Below, piece by piece: positions 7,324 through 16,294 of a stretch of DNA of 26,546 bases (positions within the stretch are counted from its first letter, which is position 1; each line of letters begins with the position of its first letter). The stretch covers positions 1 through 26,546 of the forward strand of contig JALNZC010000051.1 of NCBI GenBank assembly GCA_023229525.1, in the 5' to 3' direction. This stretch comes from Bacteroidales bacterium (GTDB lineage: Bacteria > Bacteroidota > Bacteroidia > Bacteroidales > FEN-979). The notes under the pieces are model-generated. The model had not been told where the DNA came from and did not search any database. It was given only the letters and a program-made list of their open reading frames with translations. The position numbers and the translations under genes are program-made.

Positions 7324-8802
7324 TTAGTTTTTAATGACCTTTGCAATCTCAGATCGATCGCCCGATTGTACATGTACCATGTATAATCCATTAGGTTTAC
7401 CTGAAAGAGAGAATTGGTATTTTAGTTCGCCGTTAGTTGTTTGTTGCAGAAGTTTTCTTCCTTGGATGTTGTAAACAGTTATGTTTGTCGTTGTATTTGT
7501 CCCAGATTCTATCAGTTCAACAATGACAATATCCGCTGTGGGATTGGGATAAATCTTAATAAAATGGTTTTTTCCCAGAAGCTCAACCGGTAAACTTACA
7601 TCCTTCTCTAGATTAGCAACCAGCATGTTTGATATAATACTGCCACAATAATTATTGTCAGTTGTGATATAGCCATGAAGATATCCCCCATTTTGAACCG
7701 TAGTGCCAGGTAAAAGGAAAATATTATTTCCGGCAATTAAGGTGACAGAACCTCCATTTTCAATAAGGAATGTATTTCCGTTACCGGCTACGGTGAGCAT
7801 TTGTGTTGCATCAAAACAAATAGTTGTCTCGTTTGGTACGGTAATGTTCGCCAATTGCTGGTCATAAGGGGTTGTTGTGCTTTTTAATCCGGTATATGAA
7901 CCATTTAATGTTATTCCATTAGCTGAAAGTACATGTGTTGTTGAATTTGTAAGGGAATAAGTAGTCAATGGTGCAGGATTTACCATTGAACAGCAAAGAA
8001 GGTTTTCTGTTCCTGATACATCTGCCTCAACATATTGAAAGGTTGCATTGCAAGTGATGTTAGTAATGCCAGACTGGGTTACGTTCCAGAATCGGTTTAA
8101 ATAATTGCCTGTGATGTTTGGGTCGGGGTATTTTTCATTCACCAGATTTACGCCGACATAATTGCCCGAAGCGAAAGATCCACTAGTGAAATTCAAGGCA
8201 ACAGGAGAATACTCGGGTGTATTGGTATTATCCCCCACCGGGAAGGTGAAAATACCGGTAAAACTTGCAGGGAATTCTTTTCGCAACTCCCCGGTCCCGG
8301 TCACGATGATCATGATCGTGGATGACGGGGTTCCGACAACCGTTGCTGCTGGCCCTAAAAGCAGGTTATTACTGCCAAGGTCAACAAGGCCGTTAGTCAT
8401 GGCAAGAATCCCATTAACACCGGTATTTCCTCCCACGGTGATCCCAAAAGCATTGTTTACCGTAAGGTTCTGGATAATACTTTGTCCTGTGAAGGTTTGG
8501 TTAGCGGTACCGGAACATTCTACCGTTCCTGTGCCTACCGTGTTAGGCGTTGTATTTTCATTGGTCAGGCCTTTTTTAAGAATCACGGTTCCCGCATTGC
8601 TGAGAATTGCACCACTCTTAATTACAAGGGTTTCGGAAGATACAAATGTTGTTCCAGATAATACCTTGAGGGATGTTCCGCTGGTTATCACGTTCTCAGC
8701 GGTTGCTGGAGAAAATCCCAGTAAAAAGAATAAAAGGGTGATAAAAATTGCTGAAACCGTCAGCCTGATGTTTTCTTTCTGAAAATTGTTTTTTTTATCC
8801 AT
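7324..8802 (-). CDS. Secreted protein with type IX secretion C-terminal sorting domain
   Basis: The start is placed at 8802 (MDKKNNFQKENI), giving 492 aa. An upstream ATG at 8850 adds 16 residues before the lysine-rich signal-peptide n-region and is less likely. A signal peptide covers about residues 1-36 (hydrophobic ITLLFFLLGF, cut after SPATA). The body is low-complexity, rich in G, T, N and S, with beta-type stretches such as LVIKSGAILSNAGTVILKKG and two repeated TVxNGGYLHG/SVTLIAGNN-like segments, resembling parallel beta-helix adhesins. The last ~80 residues are a type A sorting domain with IKIYPNPTADIVIVEL, ITVYNIQGRKL and NGLYMVHV. It should be exported by Sec and then by T9SS to the cell surface. 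The function of the body is unknown. Confidence 0.82.
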   Translation of the reverse strand: MDKKNNFQKENIRLTVSAIFITLLFFLLGFSPATAENVITSGTSLKVLSGTTFVSSETLVIKSGAILSNAGTVILKKGLTNENTTPNTVGTGTVECSGTANQTFTGQSIIQNLTVNNAFGITVGGNTGVNGILAMTNGLVDLGSNNLLLGPAATVVGTPSSTIMIIVTGTGELRKEFPASFTGIFTFPVGDNTNTPEYSPVALNFTSGSFASGNYVGVNLVNEKYPDPNITGNYLNRFWNVTQSGITNITCNATFQYVEADVSGTENLLCCSMVNPAPLTTYSLTNSTTHVLSANGITLNGSYTGLKSTTTPYDQQLANITVPNETTICFDATQMLTVAGNGNTFLIENGGSVTLIAGNNIFLLPGTTVQNGGYLHGYITTDNNYCGSIISNMLVANLEKDVSLPVELLGKNHFIKIYPNPTADIVIVELIESGTNTTTNITVYNIQGRKLLQQTTNGELKYQFSLSGKPNGLYMVHVQSGDRSEIAKVIKN

Positions 8803-9013
8803 ATTAACTTTTTTTAATAATTTATAATTACCTAATATACTAACATTCAAATTGTGAACAACTTACATGTTAACATCTGACTCAAATTAATTACAAATCA
8901 CCCGCTAATATTTTCTTTTAAAAAATGCAAGAATATATTGAATTTAGGCAACTTAAAAATTTTTAAATAATTGAAACATTATTTTATTTTTGTGTTAAAT
9001 AATTAACACACCT

Positions 9014-9136
9014 GTGAAAACAATCTCTTTAATTGTCAGTCCTATTACTTCACGTGAGTCATTTCTTACTGAATCATTTTCTTTAGGTATTACCAAATGT
9101 TACCTTATTTTTATTAATTTGCTTTTACATAATTAA
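9014..9136 (+). pseudogene. Decayed 5' fragment of a second ACT-domain gene
   Basis: A 41-codon frame starting GTG (VKTISLIVSPIT..., then ESFLTESFSLGI). It aligns with the first 26 residues of the intact neighbour (MKTIAKVVSTII..., then KPFLAESLAEGI). After that the frame leaves the family and stops at 9134-9136. It is best read as the remains of a tandem copy whose 3' part was lost. Confidence 0.65.
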
Positions 9137-9275
9137 CTAATAATCTAATTATTAACAAATAAACTTAACTCTTGAATCATGTTTATTACAAATCGCAAGG
9201 CGAATGTTCTCTCTTAAAGAATATAAGAAAGATTTAAGTCGGGCAACTTAAAATATTTTAAAATTAAAACATTAT

Positions 9276-9283
9276 AATAATTT
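9276..9283 (+). promoter_or_regulatory. Candidate -7 box of the ACT gene
   Basis: TAATTTTG fits TAnnTTTG exactly, about 29 bases before the ATG at 9312. The duplicated upstream copy has TATTTTTG at the equivalent place. No convincing -33 element is seen. Confidence 0.45.
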
Positions 9284-9311
9284 TGTGTTAAATATTTAAC
9301 ATATCTATTCT

Positions 9312-9977
9312 ATGAAAACAATCGCAAAGGTAGTCAGTACCATTATTTTACAGAAGCCGTTTCTTGCTGAGTCACTGGCTGAAGGTATAATCAACATATC
9401 GTCACTTGCTCGGGAAATAAAACCTGAGATAGAGAAACTTTTGCAGAAACCTGTTCAAAACGGTGCTATTGTGATGGCTTTGAACAGATTTACTCCTCGG
9501 GTTGATATACAACGGGCTTTCAGAATGCGAAAGATTTTCAGTAAAATAGGAGATATAATGATTCGAACGAATCTATCCTCAATCTGTGTATGTAATTCCG
9601 GAACACTTGTTGATAAGCAACGTCAGATCATTAATATTGTGATCGAACAAAAGAATGTTTTTTACACCTTTGTACAAGGGGTCTTTGAATCTACCATGGT
9701 GATTAGTTCCATTATTGTAGATCAGTGTATAAAAATCATCGAAGAGGAAACCATAGTTGATCAAACACACGACTTATCATCCATAACATTGAAGTTACCT
9801 GAAGGAAGCATTAATCAACCCGGAGTCTATTATTTTATCCTGCGTAATATTGCCTGGGAGAATATTAATATTATTGAGGTAATTTCTACTTCACATGAAT
9901 TTACTCTTGTTGTCAAACATCAGGAAGTCGATAAAACCTTTAGTGCAATAAACGTTATTCTTAAGAATTTAGGCTGA
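9312..9977 (+). CDS. ACT-domain protein, putative amino-acid-responsive regulator
   Basis: A 221-aa cytoplasmic protein without signal peptide or membrane segments. Residues about 1-60 (QKPFLAESLAEGIINISSLAREIKP, quoted here in part) resemble the N-terminal helical module of a Bacteroidetes family often mislabelled as aspartate kinase; it has no kinase motif. Residues about 85-140 could be a first degenerate ACT unit, and residues about 155-221 (ITLKLPEGSINQPGVYYFIL and NINIIEVISTSHEFTLVV) look like a full ACT domain, the fold that binds amino acids. It is convergent with the his operon and divergent from the surface-protein genes. A role in amino-acid sensing is inference. Its own 5' end is tandemly duplicated upstream. 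Confidence 0.7.
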   Translation: MKTIAKVVSTIILQKPFLAESLAEGIINISSLAREIKPEIEKLLQKPVQNGAIVMALNRFTPRVDIQRAFRMRKIFSKIGDIMIRTNLSSICVCNSGTLVDKQRQIINIVIEQKNVFYTFVQGVFESTMVISSIIVDQCIKIIEEETIVDQTHDLSSITLKLPEGSINQPGVYYFILRNIAWENINIIEVISTSHEFTLVVKHQEVDKTFSAINVILKNLG

Positions 9978-10151
9978 CCTGATCCAAAACTTAATCAAAA
10001 CAAACCTATCAAATGAAGAATCTGCAGCAAGTTGCGAGGAACTTTGTTATATTGTTTATCTTATATCGAATAGGGGAGCGAAACAGAAATAATGTTCTTT
10101 TCAACCGTTTTGGGATTGGGAATTTTAATGTTTCTCATGTGATTCTCTTTT

Positions 10152-10748
10152 TCAGGATTTGGTATTTCTCGTCTCCAATACAGCGATCACATCGCTGAAT
10201 GAAACCCCTTTTTCCCGGAGCAAGACCAGGTAGTGAAACAGCAGATCTGCTGCCTCATTGATAAAAAGATCCTGATTATCCTCCATGGATTCGATGATCA
10301 GTTCCACAGCCTCCTCTCCAACTTTCTGCGAAATCCGTCTGATCCCCTGCAGGAAAAGTCTGGACGTATAAGACCGGCCGGATGGCTTGAGTTTCCTGTC
10401 CAGAATGATATTTTCCAAGGTCTTTAGAAAATCCGGACTGTTCTTTTCGTTAAAGCATGTATCGGTCCCGGTATGACAAACATGCCCACGGGGAGTCGCT
10501 TTTATCAGGATCGTATCCCGGTCGCAGTCAAGCATCACTTCGCACACATCAAGAAAGTGCCCGCTTTCCTCGCCCTTGGTCCACAATCTTTTTCTTGACC
10601 TGGAGAAAAAAGTGACCTGCTTATCGAGCAGGGTTTTTTCAAATGCCTCTTCATTCATATATCCGAGCATTAATACTACGGCGGTTAACTGATCCTGAAT
10701 GATGGCTGGTATGAGGCCATCCGGGTATTTGGAAAAATCCGGTTTCAT
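10152..10748 (-). CDS. hisIE: Bifunctional phosphoribosyl-AMP cyclohydrolase / phosphoribosyl-ATP pyrophosphatase
   Basis: Catalyses steps two and three of histidine synthesis. Residues about 1-105 are HisI (MLGYMNEEAFEKT, RSRKRLWTKGEESGH, LDCDRDTILIK and the zinc-site CHTGTDTCF). Residues about 107-198 are HisE (FLQGIRRISQKVGEEAVELI and INEAADLLFHYLVLL). The HisI-HisE fusion is typical of Bacteroidetes and enterobacteria. It is the last his gene and overlaps hisF by 4 bases. No clear terminator is seen downstream. Confidence 0.94.
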   Translation of the reverse strand: MKPDFSKYPDGLIPAIIQDQLTAVVLMLGYMNEEAFEKTLLDKQVTFFSRSRKRLWTKGEESGHFLDVCEVMLDCDRDTILIKATPRGHVCHTGTDTCFNEKNSPDFLKTLENIILDRKLKPSGRSYTSRLFLQGIRRISQKVGEEAVELIIESMEDNQDLFINEAADLLFHYLVLLREKGVSFSDVIAVLETRNTKS

Positions 10749-11500
10749 AATCTTACGTTGATGAAGTTATCTTTTAAATACTTTTTCAATGATGGGATCC
10801 GAATTTCACGGTAATGAAAAACGCTGGCAGCCAATGCCGCATCTGCCTTTCCATCTGTAAATACTTCGGCAAAATGCTCCATACTTCCGGCGCCTCCGCT
10901 GGCAATTACAGGAACATTCACCAATTCCGATATCTGACGTGTAATTTCAATGGCAAAACCATTTTTGGTTCCGTCATGGTTCATCGAAGTCAGCAGGATC
11001 TCGCCTGCGCCTCGTTCAACAGCCTCCCTGGCCCAATCTATCGCTCTTCGTCTGGTTTTTTTACGCCCGCCACAGGTATATACATACCACTCATCTTTTT
11101 CAAGCTTTACATCCATCGCCAGTACAATACATTGATTCCCGAAATGCCCGGCGAGGTTTTCTATTAAGGATGGATCGTTAACAGCTGAAGTATTTACAGA
11201 AACCTTGTCTGCACCGGCATTCAACAGACCCGAAACGTCCTGAACACTATTGATGCCCCCTCCAACAGTGAATGGAATGGTAAGATGCCTGGCTACCTGT
11301 TTTATTAAACCGGTAAGCAGCACATGTTTATCCAGGGTTGCTGTAATGTCAAGGAACACCAGTTCGTCGGCTCCCTGATCAACATATTGAATGGCCAGGT
11401 CAACCGGGTTGCCGGCATCCTTTACATCGATAAAATTTACCCCTTTCACGGTGCGTCCCGACATTATGTCCAGGCAAGGAATGATGCGTTTTGTCAGCAT
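10745..11500 (-). CDS. hisF: Imidazole glycerol phosphate synthase, cyclase subunit
   Basis: A 251-aa TIM barrel that, with HisH, turns PRFAR and ammonia into IGP and AICAR. Seen are the start LTKRIIPCLDI with catalytic D11, VGGGI, the phosphate-binding ADKVSVNT, VLAMDVK with the second catalytic Asp, LLTSMNHDGTKNGF and VIASGGAGSMEHF. Length is normal. It overlaps hisA by 7 bases and hisIE by 4 bases. Confidence 0.95.
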   Translation of the reverse strand: MLTKRIIPCLDIMSGRTVKGVNFIDVKDAGNPVDLAIQYVDQGADELVFLDITATLDKHVLLTGLIKQVARHLTIPFTVGGGINSVQDVSGLLNAGADKVSVNTSAVNDPSLIENLAGHFGNQCIVLAMDVKLEKDEWYVYTCGGRKKTRRRAIDWAREAVERGAGEILLTSMNHDGTKNGFAIEITRQISELVNVPVIASGGAGSMEHFAEVFTDGKADAALAASVFHYREIRIPSLKKYLKDNFINVRL

Positions 11501-12219
11501 TGGATTAAAAATTCCTGTATATCCGAAAGTGAAATTCTTCCTTCATAAATTGCTTTTCCAATGATCACACCCCCCACACCGGTTTCTTTTAAATCTACCA
11601 GATCCCGGAGATTGCTTACACCTCCACTTGCAATCAATTGTAGGGAGGGAAAGCCCATCATTATTTTTTCATACAAACTGATTGAGGGCCCTCCAAGCGT
11701 CCCGTCTTTACCTACATCTGTACAGATCACATGGGTAATCCCCTGCTTCAGGTATTCTTCCAGGAAACCATGGATTGAATCTTTCGTTTTTCTTCGCCAT
11801 CCGTCAATAACGACTTTTTCTGATTCGACATCAGCACAGAGTATGATCTTTTCGGGACCAAATGCTTTCACCAATTGAAGAAATTGTTCCCTGTTCCTGA
11901 CGGCCATGCTGCCTATTGTGGCATAACGGGCACCGGCATTAAAAACACGATTGATTTCATCATCGGTTTTTATTCCACCTCCAAAATCGATGGCCAGACT
12001 GGTATGGCTTGCCAGGGTCTCAAGTATTTTGTAATGCACAACTTTTCCGGATCTTGCCCCGTCCAGATCCACGAGATGAAGCCGCCGGATACCCATATCT
12101 TCAAACCGCAAGGCAACATCCAGGGGATTTGAATGATAAATTTTTTTATTTGTAAAATCGCCCCGGGTCAGGCGAACACATTTCCCATCAATAAGGTCAA
12201 TTGCCGGAATTATTTGCAT
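11494..12219 (-). CDS. hisA: ProFAR isomerase (HisA)
   Basis: Isomerises ProFAR to PRFAR, step four. The 241-aa TIM barrel has IIPAIDLIDGKCVRL with catalytic D8, DFGGGIKTDDEI, GARYATIGSMAV, the second Asp in CTDVGKDGT, and LIASGGVSNLRDL. It lies 4 bases downstream of hisH and overlaps hisF, the standard HAF order. Confidence 0.95.
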   Translation of the reverse strand: MQIIPAIDLIDGKCVRLTRGDFTNKKIYHSNPLDVALRFEDMGIRRLHLVDLDGARSGKVVHYKILETLASHTSLAIDFGGGIKTDDEINRVFNAGARYATIGSMAVRNREQFLQLVKAFGPEKIILCADVESEKVVIDGWRRKTKDSIHGFLEEYLKQGITHVICTDVGKDGTLGGPSISLYEKIMMGFPSLQLIASGGVSNLRDLVDLKETGVGGVIIGKAIYEGRISLSDIQEFLIQC

Positions 12220-12223
12220 CGGT

Positions 12224-12808
12224 TCATGTTAGATTAAGGAAGTTTTGTAAAATGAGCTGTCCCTTTTCACCTGACTTTTCCGGATGAAACTGGGTGGCAT
12301 AGAAATTATCTTTCTGAAGGGCAGCGCTGAAACTTATTCCGTACTCGGTCATTGCAGTAGTATTTTCACCCGGTTCAACGTAATAACTATGAACGAAATA
12401 CATATATTCCTCCTCCCGAATTCCCTGAAATAATGTGCTTTTGAGGCCACAGATCGAGTTCCAGCCAACCTGCGGCACTTTTAGTGTTCCTCTGAACTTT
12501 TTTACGCCCTGGGGAATGACCCCAAGACAACGGGTGTTTCCCTCCTCGGAAGAATTACACAACAACTGCATTCCAAGACAAATTCCCAGGACAGGTTGGG
12601 TGAGGGAACGGATGATATAATTCAACCTTTTGGTCTTTAGGTATTTCATGGCAGTACCTGCCTCCCCGACACCAGGAAAAATAATTTTGTCGGCTGATAC
12701 GATTTCACAGGGATCATCAGTCACAGTCGTTGTGATACCAAGGCGTTGAAGGGCAAATTGTAACGAGCATATATTTCCTGCGTTGTATTTAATGATCACT
12801 ACTTTCAT
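12224..12808 (-). CDS. hisH: Imidazole glycerol phosphate synthase, glutaminase subunit
   Basis: A 194-aa class I glutamine amidotransferase that feeds ammonia to HisF. The nucleophile is C77 in GICLGMQLL and the partner residues are H175 and E177 in QFHPEKSG. The N-terminal IKYNAGNICSL and FPGVGEAGTAM segments are family-typical. Separated from hisB by one base. Confidence 0.95.
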   Translation of the reverse strand: MKVVIIKYNAGNICSLQFALQRLGITTTVTDDPCEIVSADKIIFPGVGEAGTAMKYLKTKRLNYIIRSLTQPVLGICLGMQLLCNSSEEGNTRCLGVIPQGVKKFRGTLKVPQVGWNSICGLKSTLFQGIREEEYMYFVHSYYVEPGENTTAMTEYGISFSAALQKDNFYATQFHPEKSGEKGQLILQNFLNLT

Positions 12809-12809
12809 C

Positions 12810-13925
12810 TTATAATACCCCTTTGGTTGTTGGCAGGGAGGTGTAATTCATATCCCTTGAAACTGCCATTTTAATTGCTTTTGCGAATGCCTTGAATACG
12901 GCCTCAATTTTATGGTGTTCATTTTTCCCTTCCGCCTTGATATTCACGTTGCACCTGGCCGCATCGCTGAACGACTTGAAAAAATGGAAAAACATTTCTG
13001 TGGGTACCTGGCCGATTTTTTCACGGGTAAATTCAACTTCCCAAACTATCCAGCTTCTTCCACCAAAATCCAACGCCACCTGAGCGAGACAATCATCCAT
13101 GGGCAGGATAAATCCATAACGTTCAATCCCGGCTTTATTCAGCAGCGCTTTCGCAAATGCCTCTCCAAGTGTAATACCAACATCTTCAATAGTATGATGC
13201 TCATCCACCTGCAAGTCCCCTCTTGCTCTGATTGTCAGATCAATTTTTCCATGCTTTGAAATTTGTTCAAGCATATGATCAAAAAACGGCAATCCTGTTG
13301 AAATATCTGATTTCCCGATACCATCAACCTTCAATTCAATAAAGATTTCCGTTTCCAGTGTCGTTCGAACATGAATGCACTTCCGTTCCTCCGATCGGAG
13401 AATGTTGTAGATCTCCTGCCAGTCGGAAGCATAAAGAATAATCTTATCTGTCTTTTCATCAATACTATCGTGGGTGCCCAGCAGGATGGCTTGTGTCCCC
13501 AGGTTCTCTGCGAGCAAGGTATCGGTGATGCGGTCGCCGATCACATAGGAACCTGGTAAATCATACCCTCCTTTCAGATAATCTTCAAGCATGGCTATCC
13601 CGGGTTTCCGCGTGTCTTTTTGCTCATGCTCAAAGGAACGGTCAATAAAAACGCCGGCAAACCGGATTCCTTCGCCTTCCAACGTTTTTATCAGGAAATC
13701 CTGCACAGGCCAAAATTGTTCCTCCGGAAAGGATAGTGTTCCCAGGCCATCCTGGTTGGTAACCATAACCAGATCAAAATCAAATTCCCTGGCAATTCTT
13801 CCCATCCAGGTGATCATTCCCGGTTTGAATTCCAGTTTTTCCCAGTTATCCACCTGCTGACTTTGGATTGGTTCTGTGATCAGGGTTCCATCCCTGTCGA
13901 TGAACAATACCTTTTTCATAATCAA
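12810..13925 (-). CDS. hisB: Bifunctional histidinol-phosphatase / imidazoleglycerol-phosphate dehydratase
   Basis: A 371-aa fusion. Residues about 1-170 are a HAD phosphatase (FIDRDGTLI with D10 and D12; VMVTNQDGLG; KPGIAML; VIGDRITD). Residues about 178-371 are the dehydratase (GLPFFDHMLEQISKHG, DEHHTIEDVGITLG, DFGGRSW, FFHFFKSFSDAA and NEHHKIEAVFKAFAKA), with the paired metal-binding histidines intact. It performs steps six and eight. The ATG at 13925 overlaps the hisC stop by 4 bases; an internal Met at residue 3 is an alternative start of no consequence. Confidence 0.95.
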   Translation of the reverse strand: MIMKKVLFIDRDGTLITEPIQSQQVDNWEKLEFKPGMITWMGRIAREFDFDLVMVTNQDGLGTLSFPEEQFWPVQDFLIKTLEGEGIRFAGVFIDRSFEHEQKDTRKPGIAMLEDYLKGGYDLPGSYVIGDRITDTLLAENLGTQAILLGTHDSIDEKTDKIILYASDWQEIYNILRSEERKCIHVRTTLETEIFIELKVDGIGKSDISTGLPFFDHMLEQISKHGKIDLTIRARGDLQVDEHHTIEDVGITLGEAFAKALLNKAGIERYGFILPMDDCLAQVALDFGGRSWIVWEVEFTREKIGQVPTEMFFHFFKSFSDAARCNVNIKAEGKNEHHKIEAVFKAFAKAIKMAVSRDMNYTSLPTTKGVL

Positions 13926-14983
13926 AAGCGTTTCAATGTTTCAAGAACCCGGTCGTTCTCTTCCCGGGTTCCAATGGTAATCCTCAGGCATCCCTCACAG
14001 CCCGGGTACGAACTTCTGTCACGGACTACGATCTTGTTTTCAAGAAGCGCCTTATATACTTGATTATGATCTGAAAATCTGACCAGGATATAATTCGCAT
14101 CACTGGGGTAAATCCTGATAACATAGGAAATCCGGGACAATTCACAGGACAGGCGATCTCTCTCAATGAGAATTGTACGGAGCCATTGATTTTTTATGCC
14201 TACATTGTTCAAAGCCTTTATAGCCATAATCTGCGATGCCGTACTGATATTATAGGGTGGCTTAACCTTGTTGAACAGATCGATGATGGGCTTCGATGCA
14301 AATGCCATTCCGATGCGTAGGCCGGCCATTGCCCAGGCTTTCGACAGCGTTTGCAGGATAATCACATTAGGCCTTGAATAAAGATCTTCAACAAGTGATT
14401 TTTCTCCTGAGAAATCGATATAGGCTTCATCAACGACAAGGATCCCGTTAAACGATGCTGCCAGCCTGTTAATAATCTCCCTGTTTACAAGATTTCCCGA
14501 TGGATTGTTCGGGGAGCACAGGAATATTAATTTTGTTTGACCATCGATGGATTCCATAATGGTTTTGGAATCGGGTTGGAACCGGCTGTCAAGGTTGACT
14601 TTACAAACCCGAACGTCGTTTATGTTGGCGATCACTTCATACATGCCATACGTTGGGGGGCAGATGATCACCCGGTCTTTCCCCGGGGAACAAAAGATCC
14701 GGAAGATCAGATCGATGGCTTCATCACTTCCATTCCCGATGAAGATGTTTCCGGTTGGGACTCCTTTGACCCCGCTTATTTTTTCCTTCAACACTTTTTG
14801 AAAGGGATCCGGGTAACGGTTCATCCCCGGATGAAAACCCTCTACCATCGTGGAGAAATCACCCATGGAATTCTCATTGGCATCTAAAAAAACTTCATCC
14901 TTTCGGCTATGCTCTGAGCGGGCGGAGGCATAAGGAATAAGGTTTTTTATGTTTTCACGTATGAATCGATCCAGGTCAAACAT
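13922..14983 (-). CDS. hisC: Histidinol-phosphate aminotransferase
   Basis: A 353-aa PLP enzyme for step seven. Seen are DANENSMG, GNGSDEAIDL, PTYGMY, CSPNNPSGN, VVDEAYIDF, the Schiff-base lysine K215 in TLSKAWAMAGLRIG, and the C-terminal LRITIGT. Overlaps hisB by 4 bases and follows hisD by 18 bases. Confidence 0.95.
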   Translation of the reverse strand: MFDLDRFIRENIKNLIPYASARSEHSRKDEVFLDANENSMGDFSTMVEGFHPGMNRYPDPFQKVLKEKISGVKGVPTGNIFIGNGSDEAIDLIFRIFCSPGKDRVIICPPTYGMYEVIANINDVRVCKVNLDSRFQPDSKTIMESIDGQTKLIFLCSPNNPSGNLVNREIINRLAASFNGILVVDEAYIDFSGEKSLVEDLYSRPNVIILQTLSKAWAMAGLRIGMAFASKPIIDLFNKVKPPYNISTASQIMAIKALNNVGIKNQWLRTILIERDRLSCELSRISYVIRIYPSDANYILVRFSDHNQVYKALLENKIVVRDRSSYPGCEGCLRITIGTREENDRVLETLKRF

Positions 14984-15001
14984 GATATCAGGATTAAAAA
15001 G

Positions 15002-16282
15002 TCAGTGGTTGATTCTAATTTTTACAGCATTTTGATGACCTTGCAGACCTTCCGCCCCGGCCATTATTTCAATGGTTTTCCCGATTCCTTCAATGCCTGT
15101 TCTTGTAATCTTCTGAAAGGTGATTTTCCTGATAAAGCTATCCACCGAAAGTCCGCTGAAAGCCTTTGCGGTCCCGTTGGTCGGCAGGGTATGATTGGTC
15201 CCTGAAGCATAATCTCCTGCGCTCTCACAGGCATAATTGCCAAGGAAGACAGACCCCGCGTTGATCACCTGTTCCGCAAGACCGTTTGCATTCCGGCAGG
15301 CAAGGATCAGGTGTTCAGGAGCATATTCGTTGATCAGATCCATTCCTTCGTTCAGATTATTCACCAATATCATTTTGCTGCTCTTTAAGGTCTTCAGTGC
15401 AGTTTCTTTCAATGGAAGTTTTTCAATCTGGCTCTCCAATTTAGAAAGCACATTGTTTAGCAATTCATTCCTGTGAGTGACAAAAAGCACATGAGAGTCG
15501 GAGCCATGTTCTGCCTGCGACAACAGGTCGGCTGCCACAAATTCGGGTATACAACTTTCATCGGCCAGTATCGCGACTTCCGAAGGGCCGGCCGGCATAT
15601 CAACGGCTACCCCATCCCGGATAATCAATTGTTTGGCACAATTTACATACTGGTTGCCGGGACCAAATATTTTATAAACACTGGGTACCGTCTCTGTTCC
15701 ATAGGCCATGGCCCCAATAGCCTGGACTCCGCCTATTTTAAAAATTTTACTCAGACCAAGTGTCCTGGCGGTAAATAAGATAGCAGGATGTATCCTGCCG
15801 CCTTTCCCTGGCGGGGAGCAGGTGATGATCTCCCTGCAACCTGCAATTTTTGCTGGGATTCCAAGCATCAGGAGCGTTGAGAATAAAGGAACCGTTCCAC
15901 CGGGAATGTACAGACCGACCTTTTCTATGCCAATCGGTTTCCGCCAGCAAATCACCCCCTTTGCTGTTTCGATGACATCCGGCATCTCAATTTGAGCCCT
16001 GTGGAATTTCTCAATGTTGGTTCTTGCGTCGAGAATAGCGCGCTTCAACTCATTACTACATTTCTTCTCACCTTCGTCAAACTCCTGTTCCCCGACCAGA
16101 TAATCCTTCATTTCAACATGATCAAAAAGTGAGGTGTATTTGATCACGGCTCTGTCGCCGTTCATTTTTATGTCGGCAAGAATAGCGGCAACAGTTGATT
16201 CAAGCCCCTCTGTTTCCATGACGGGACGTTTTAACAACTGTTTCCAGGTTTGCCTGTCCGGATACCTGATTATCTCTATCAT
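15002..16282 (-). CDS. hisD: Histidinol dehydrogenase
   Basis: A 426-aa zinc- and NAD-dependent enzyme for the last two oxidations to histidine. Seen are GLYIPGGTVPLFSTLLM, GGVQAIGAMAYGTE, KIFGPGNQYV, MPAGPSEVAILAD, LLSQAEHGSDSHV with zinc-ligand residues, YAPEHLIL with the catalytic Glu-His, and ASGTNHTLPTNG. Full length. Follows hisG by 12 bases. Confidence 0.95.
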   Translation of the reverse strand: MIEIIRYPDRQTWKQLLKRPVMETEGLESTVAAILADIKMNGDRAVIKYTSLFDHVEMKDYLVGEQEFDEGEKKCSNELKRAILDARTNIEKFHRAQIEMPDVIETAKGVICWRKPIGIEKVGLYIPGGTVPLFSTLLMLGIPAKIAGCREIITCSPPGKGGRIHPAILFTARTLGLSKIFKIGGVQAIGAMAYGTETVPSVYKIFGPGNQYVNCAKQLIIRDGVAVDMPAGPSEVAILADESCIPEFVAADLLSQAEHGSDSHVLFVTHRNELLNNVLSKLESQIEKLPLKETALKTLKSSKMILVNNLNEGMDLINEYAPEHLILACRNANGLAEQVINAGSVFLGNYACESAGDYASGTNHTLPTNGTAKAFSGLSVDSFIRKITFQKITRTGIEGIGKTIEIMAGAEGLQGHQNAVKIRINH

Positions 16283-16294
16283 ATCAATTACTAT

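Larger units (their letters stand above)
8888..9395 (+). repeat. Tandem duplication of promoter and 5' end of the ACT gene
   Basis: Copy 1 (about 8888-9093) and copy 2 (about 9182-9390) are offset by about 298 bases. Shared stretches include TTACAAATC, GGCAACTTAAAA, AAACATTAT, TTTTGTGTTAAAT, TTAACA and GTGAAAACAATC / ATGAAAACAATC. The duplication includes the upstream region, the promoter-like box and the first ~26 codons of the gene. Copy 2 leads the intact ACT gene; copy 1 leads a decayed fragment. The two copies have diverged, so the event is not recent. Confidence 0.75.

Noticed and set aside
8803..8850. Upstream start adding 16 residues to the T9SS protein
   Set aside because: The signal-peptide n-region (MDKKNNFQK) begins naturally at 8802; the extra residues would displace it.
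9978..10151. Terminator between the convergent ACT gene and his operon
   Set aside because: No GC-rich stem with a T tract could be found in this AT-rich spacer.
10013..10198. 61-codon plus-strand ORF after the ACT gene
   Set aside because: It overlaps the 3' end of hisIE on the other strand, has no recognisable domain and no good ribosome-binding site; likely chance.
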